A DNA stretch of 6,437 nucleotides from Actinomycetota bacterium (GTDB taxonomy: Bacteria; Actinomycetota; Acidimicrobiia; Acidimicrobiales; Microtrichaceae): the NCBI GenBank assembly GCA_005777415.1, contig SXMI01000162.1, positions 1 to 6,437 on the forward strand, in the 5' to 3' direction. The notes under the pieces were generated by a model. The model was given only the letters and a program-made list of their open reading frames with translations, searched no databases and had not been told where the DNA came from. Below, one piece after another: positions 5,566 to 6,437 of the stretch (the first letter of the stretch is position 1; each line of letters starts with the position of its first letter). Position numbers and translations under genes: made by a program.

Positions 5566-5588
5566 GGCCCGCCGGGCAGCAGCGGGCC
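5566..5588 (+). terminator. Hairpin directly after coaBC, possible terminator
   Basis: GGCCCGC (5566-5572) pairs perfectly over 7 bp with GCGGGCC (5582-5588) around a 9-base loop, starting at the first base after the coaBC stop. No T-tract follows. It cannot form together with the next hairpin (5585-5598), because bases 5585-5588 are shared. Confidence 0.4.
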
Positions 5589-5647
5589 CCCAGGGGCCAA
5601 TGGATGTCCCGCGTGCGCGGGAGACGAACACCACCGTGCGACGGTGG
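5585..5647 (+). promoter_or_regulatory. Structured metK leader with three further hairpins
   Basis: Three stems follow one another in the 98-base coaBC-metK gap: GGCCC/GGGCC (5585-5589 with 5594-5598, loop CCAG), TCCCGC/GCGGGA (5607-5612 with 5617-5622, loop GTGC), and CCACCGT/ACGGTGG (5631-5637 with 5641-5647, loop GCG). The last ends 6 bases before the metK Shine-Dalgarno. The sequence GGCCAA occurs twice, at 5595-5600 and 5646-5651. metK is a common target of SAM-sensing leaders, but I do not recognise any known SAM riboswitch class. Random GC-rich DNA also yields stems, so regulation is only a suggestion. Confidence 0.35.
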
Positions 5648-5653
5648 CCAACA

Positions 5654-5658
5654 GGGAG
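5654..5658 (+). promoter_or_regulatory. Ribosome binding site of metK
   Basis: GGGAG lies 5 bases before the ATG at 5664 and fixes the start in front of the conserved T-F-T-S-E-S-V-T-E-G-H-P-D-K block. Confidence 0.75.
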
Positions 5659-5663
5659 CGAAG

Positions 5664-6437
5664 ATGACCAAGTGGACGTTCACCTCGGAGTCCGTGACCG
5701 AGGGACACCCGGACAAGATGGCCGACCAGATCTCGGACGCCATCCTCGACGGGATCCTGGCCCAGGACCCGGCGGCCCGGGTGGCCTGTGAGACCTTCGT
5801 GACGACCGGTCTCGCCATCGTCGGCGGTGAGATCACCACCTCGGCCTACCTCGACATCCCGGGGACCGTCCGGAAGACGATCTGTGAGATCGGCTACGAC
5901 AACGAGAGCTTCGGCTACGACGGTCACACCTGCGGCGTGATGGTCGCCATCGATCCGCAGTCGCCCGACATCGCCCAGGGCGTGGACGACTCCGAGGAGG
6001 TCCGCTCCGGCTCCGCAGGCGAGGAGGACGACCTCGACAAGCAGGGTGCAGGCGATCAGGGGATGATGTTCGGCTACGCCTGCGACGAGACCGACGTCCT
6101 GATGCCGATGCCGATCAACGTCGCCCACCGGATGGCGGAGCGGCTCGCCGAGGTCCGCAAGGCCGGGACCATCCCCTACCTCCGCCCCGACGGGAAGACC
6201 CAGGTCACCTTCGACTACGAGGGTGGTCGCCCCGTCGCCCTCCGGACGGTCCTCATCTCGACCCAGCACAACGACAACATCGACCGTGACCGGGACATCC
6301 GCCCCGACCTGATCGAGCACGTGATCAAGCCGGTCGTCCCCGAGCAGTTCGCCGATGACGACTACGAGGTGTTCGTGAACCCGACCGGCCGGTTCGTCAT
6401 CGGCGGTCCGGTGGGCGACGCCGGCCTCACGGGGCGC
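5664..6437 (+). CDS. metK: S-adenosylmethionine synthetase, N-terminal 258 residues (3' truncated by window)
   Basis: MetK makes S-adenosylmethionine from methionine and ATP, releasing phosphate and pyrophosphate; it works as a cytoplasmic tetramer with Mg and K. The frame stays open from ATG 5664 to the last base, giving 258 of the roughly 400 residues expected. Motifs are the N-terminal SESVTEGHPDKMADQISDAI (8-27, with H15, D17, K18), TTGLAIVGGEITT (47-59), GYD-x-x-x-FGYDG (77-87), the hexapeptide-type loop GAGDQGMMFGYA (128-139), RPDGKTQVTFDYEG (174-187), STQHNDNI (199-206), and PTGRFVIGGPVGDAGLTGR (240-258), just before the cut. Between VDD (107-109) and GAGDQG an acidic stretch, SEEVRSGSAGEEDDLDKQ, lengthens the loop; I recall similar insertions in other actinobacteria. 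The gene follows coaBC by 98 bases with a structured leader and a good GGGAG. Methionine-pathway regulation would be expected but is not demonstrated by the sequence. Confidence 0.97.
   Translation, partial: MTKWTFTSESVTEGHPDKMADQISDAILDGILAQDPAARVACETFVTTGLAIVGGEITTSAYLDIPGTVRKTICEIGYDNESFGYDGHTCGVMVAIDPQSPDIAQGVDDSEEVRSGSAGEEDDLDKQGAGDQGMMFGYACDETDVLMPMPINVAHRMAERLAEVRKAGTIPYLRPDGKTQVTFDYEGGRPVALRTVLISTQHNDNIDRDRDIRPDLIEHVIKPVVPEQFADDDYEVFVNPTGRFVIGGPVGDAGLTGR

Noticed and set aside
5566..5663. Known SAM riboswitch upstream of metK
   Set aside because: The stems are consecutive simple hairpins without the conserved core sequences I know from SAM-I, SAM-II, SAM-III or SAM-IV; kept only as an unclassified leader.
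4099..6320. Two overlapping minus-strand open frames of 511 and 558 codons
   Set aside because: They mirror rpoZ, coaBC and metK, whose + strand products are clearly conserved; the minus-strand translations show no family pattern.
2..6437. Mobile element, CRISPR, defence or secondary-metabolite genes
   Set aside because: Every stretch is accounted for by conserved housekeeping genes or gaps under 100 bases; no inverted terminal repeats, integrase, transposase or spacer array is present.

Overview
The window is about 70% G+C by eye and carries seven genes, all on the + strand: carB (3' part) - pyrD - pyrF - mihF - gmk - rpoZ - coaBC - metK (5' part) makes eight entries, of which six are complete. 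This order, with an actinobacterial integration host factor between pyrF and gmk, is the core-genome layout known from Actinobacteria such as Streptomyces and Mycobacterium. Three traits differ from those genera: PyrD is of the class 1B type, PyrF is the short type with a D-x-K-x-x-D core, and guanylate kinase has a shortened lid. I infer a deep-branching high-GC actinobacterium, possibly of the Acidimicrobiia. That placement rests on gene order and motifs only.

Region 1 (1-2959) is de novo UMP synthesis. It holds the last 432 residues of CarB, then dihydroorotate dehydrogenase, then OMP decarboxylase. The genes are joined by a 4-base GTGA overlap (carB/pyrD) and an 8-base overlap (pyrD/pyrF), so they read as one translationally coupled operon. 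CarB ends in three copies of a 27-base palindromic repeat that runs straight into the pyrD start codon. No pyrK lies between carB and pyrD.

Region 2 (2965-3881) continues the operon with a small integration-host-factor-like nucleoid protein (5-base gap after pyrF) and guanylate kinase (another GTGA overlap). Both proteins depart from family consensus at known ligand-contact positions.

Region 3 (3868-3979) is a punctuation zone of about 110 bases. It has a 10-bp GC hairpin over the gmk stop, an extended -10 element, and a 7-bp hairpin capped by a UUCG tetraloop in the predicted rpoZ leader.

Region 4 (3980-6437) holds the RNA polymerase omega subunit, the bifunctional CoaBC enzyme of coenzyme A synthesis, and the first 258 residues of S-adenosylmethionine synthetase. 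A 98-base leader with several hairpins, two of them mutually exclusive, separates coaBC from metK.

All seven stop codons visible are TGA, and five of the seven visible starts are GTG. I see no mobile element, CRISPR array, tRNA, rRNA or defence system. This is housekeeping DNA; the points worth a second look are the CarB repeat tail, the odd IHF and guanylate kinase residues, the missing pyrK, and the two structured leaders.
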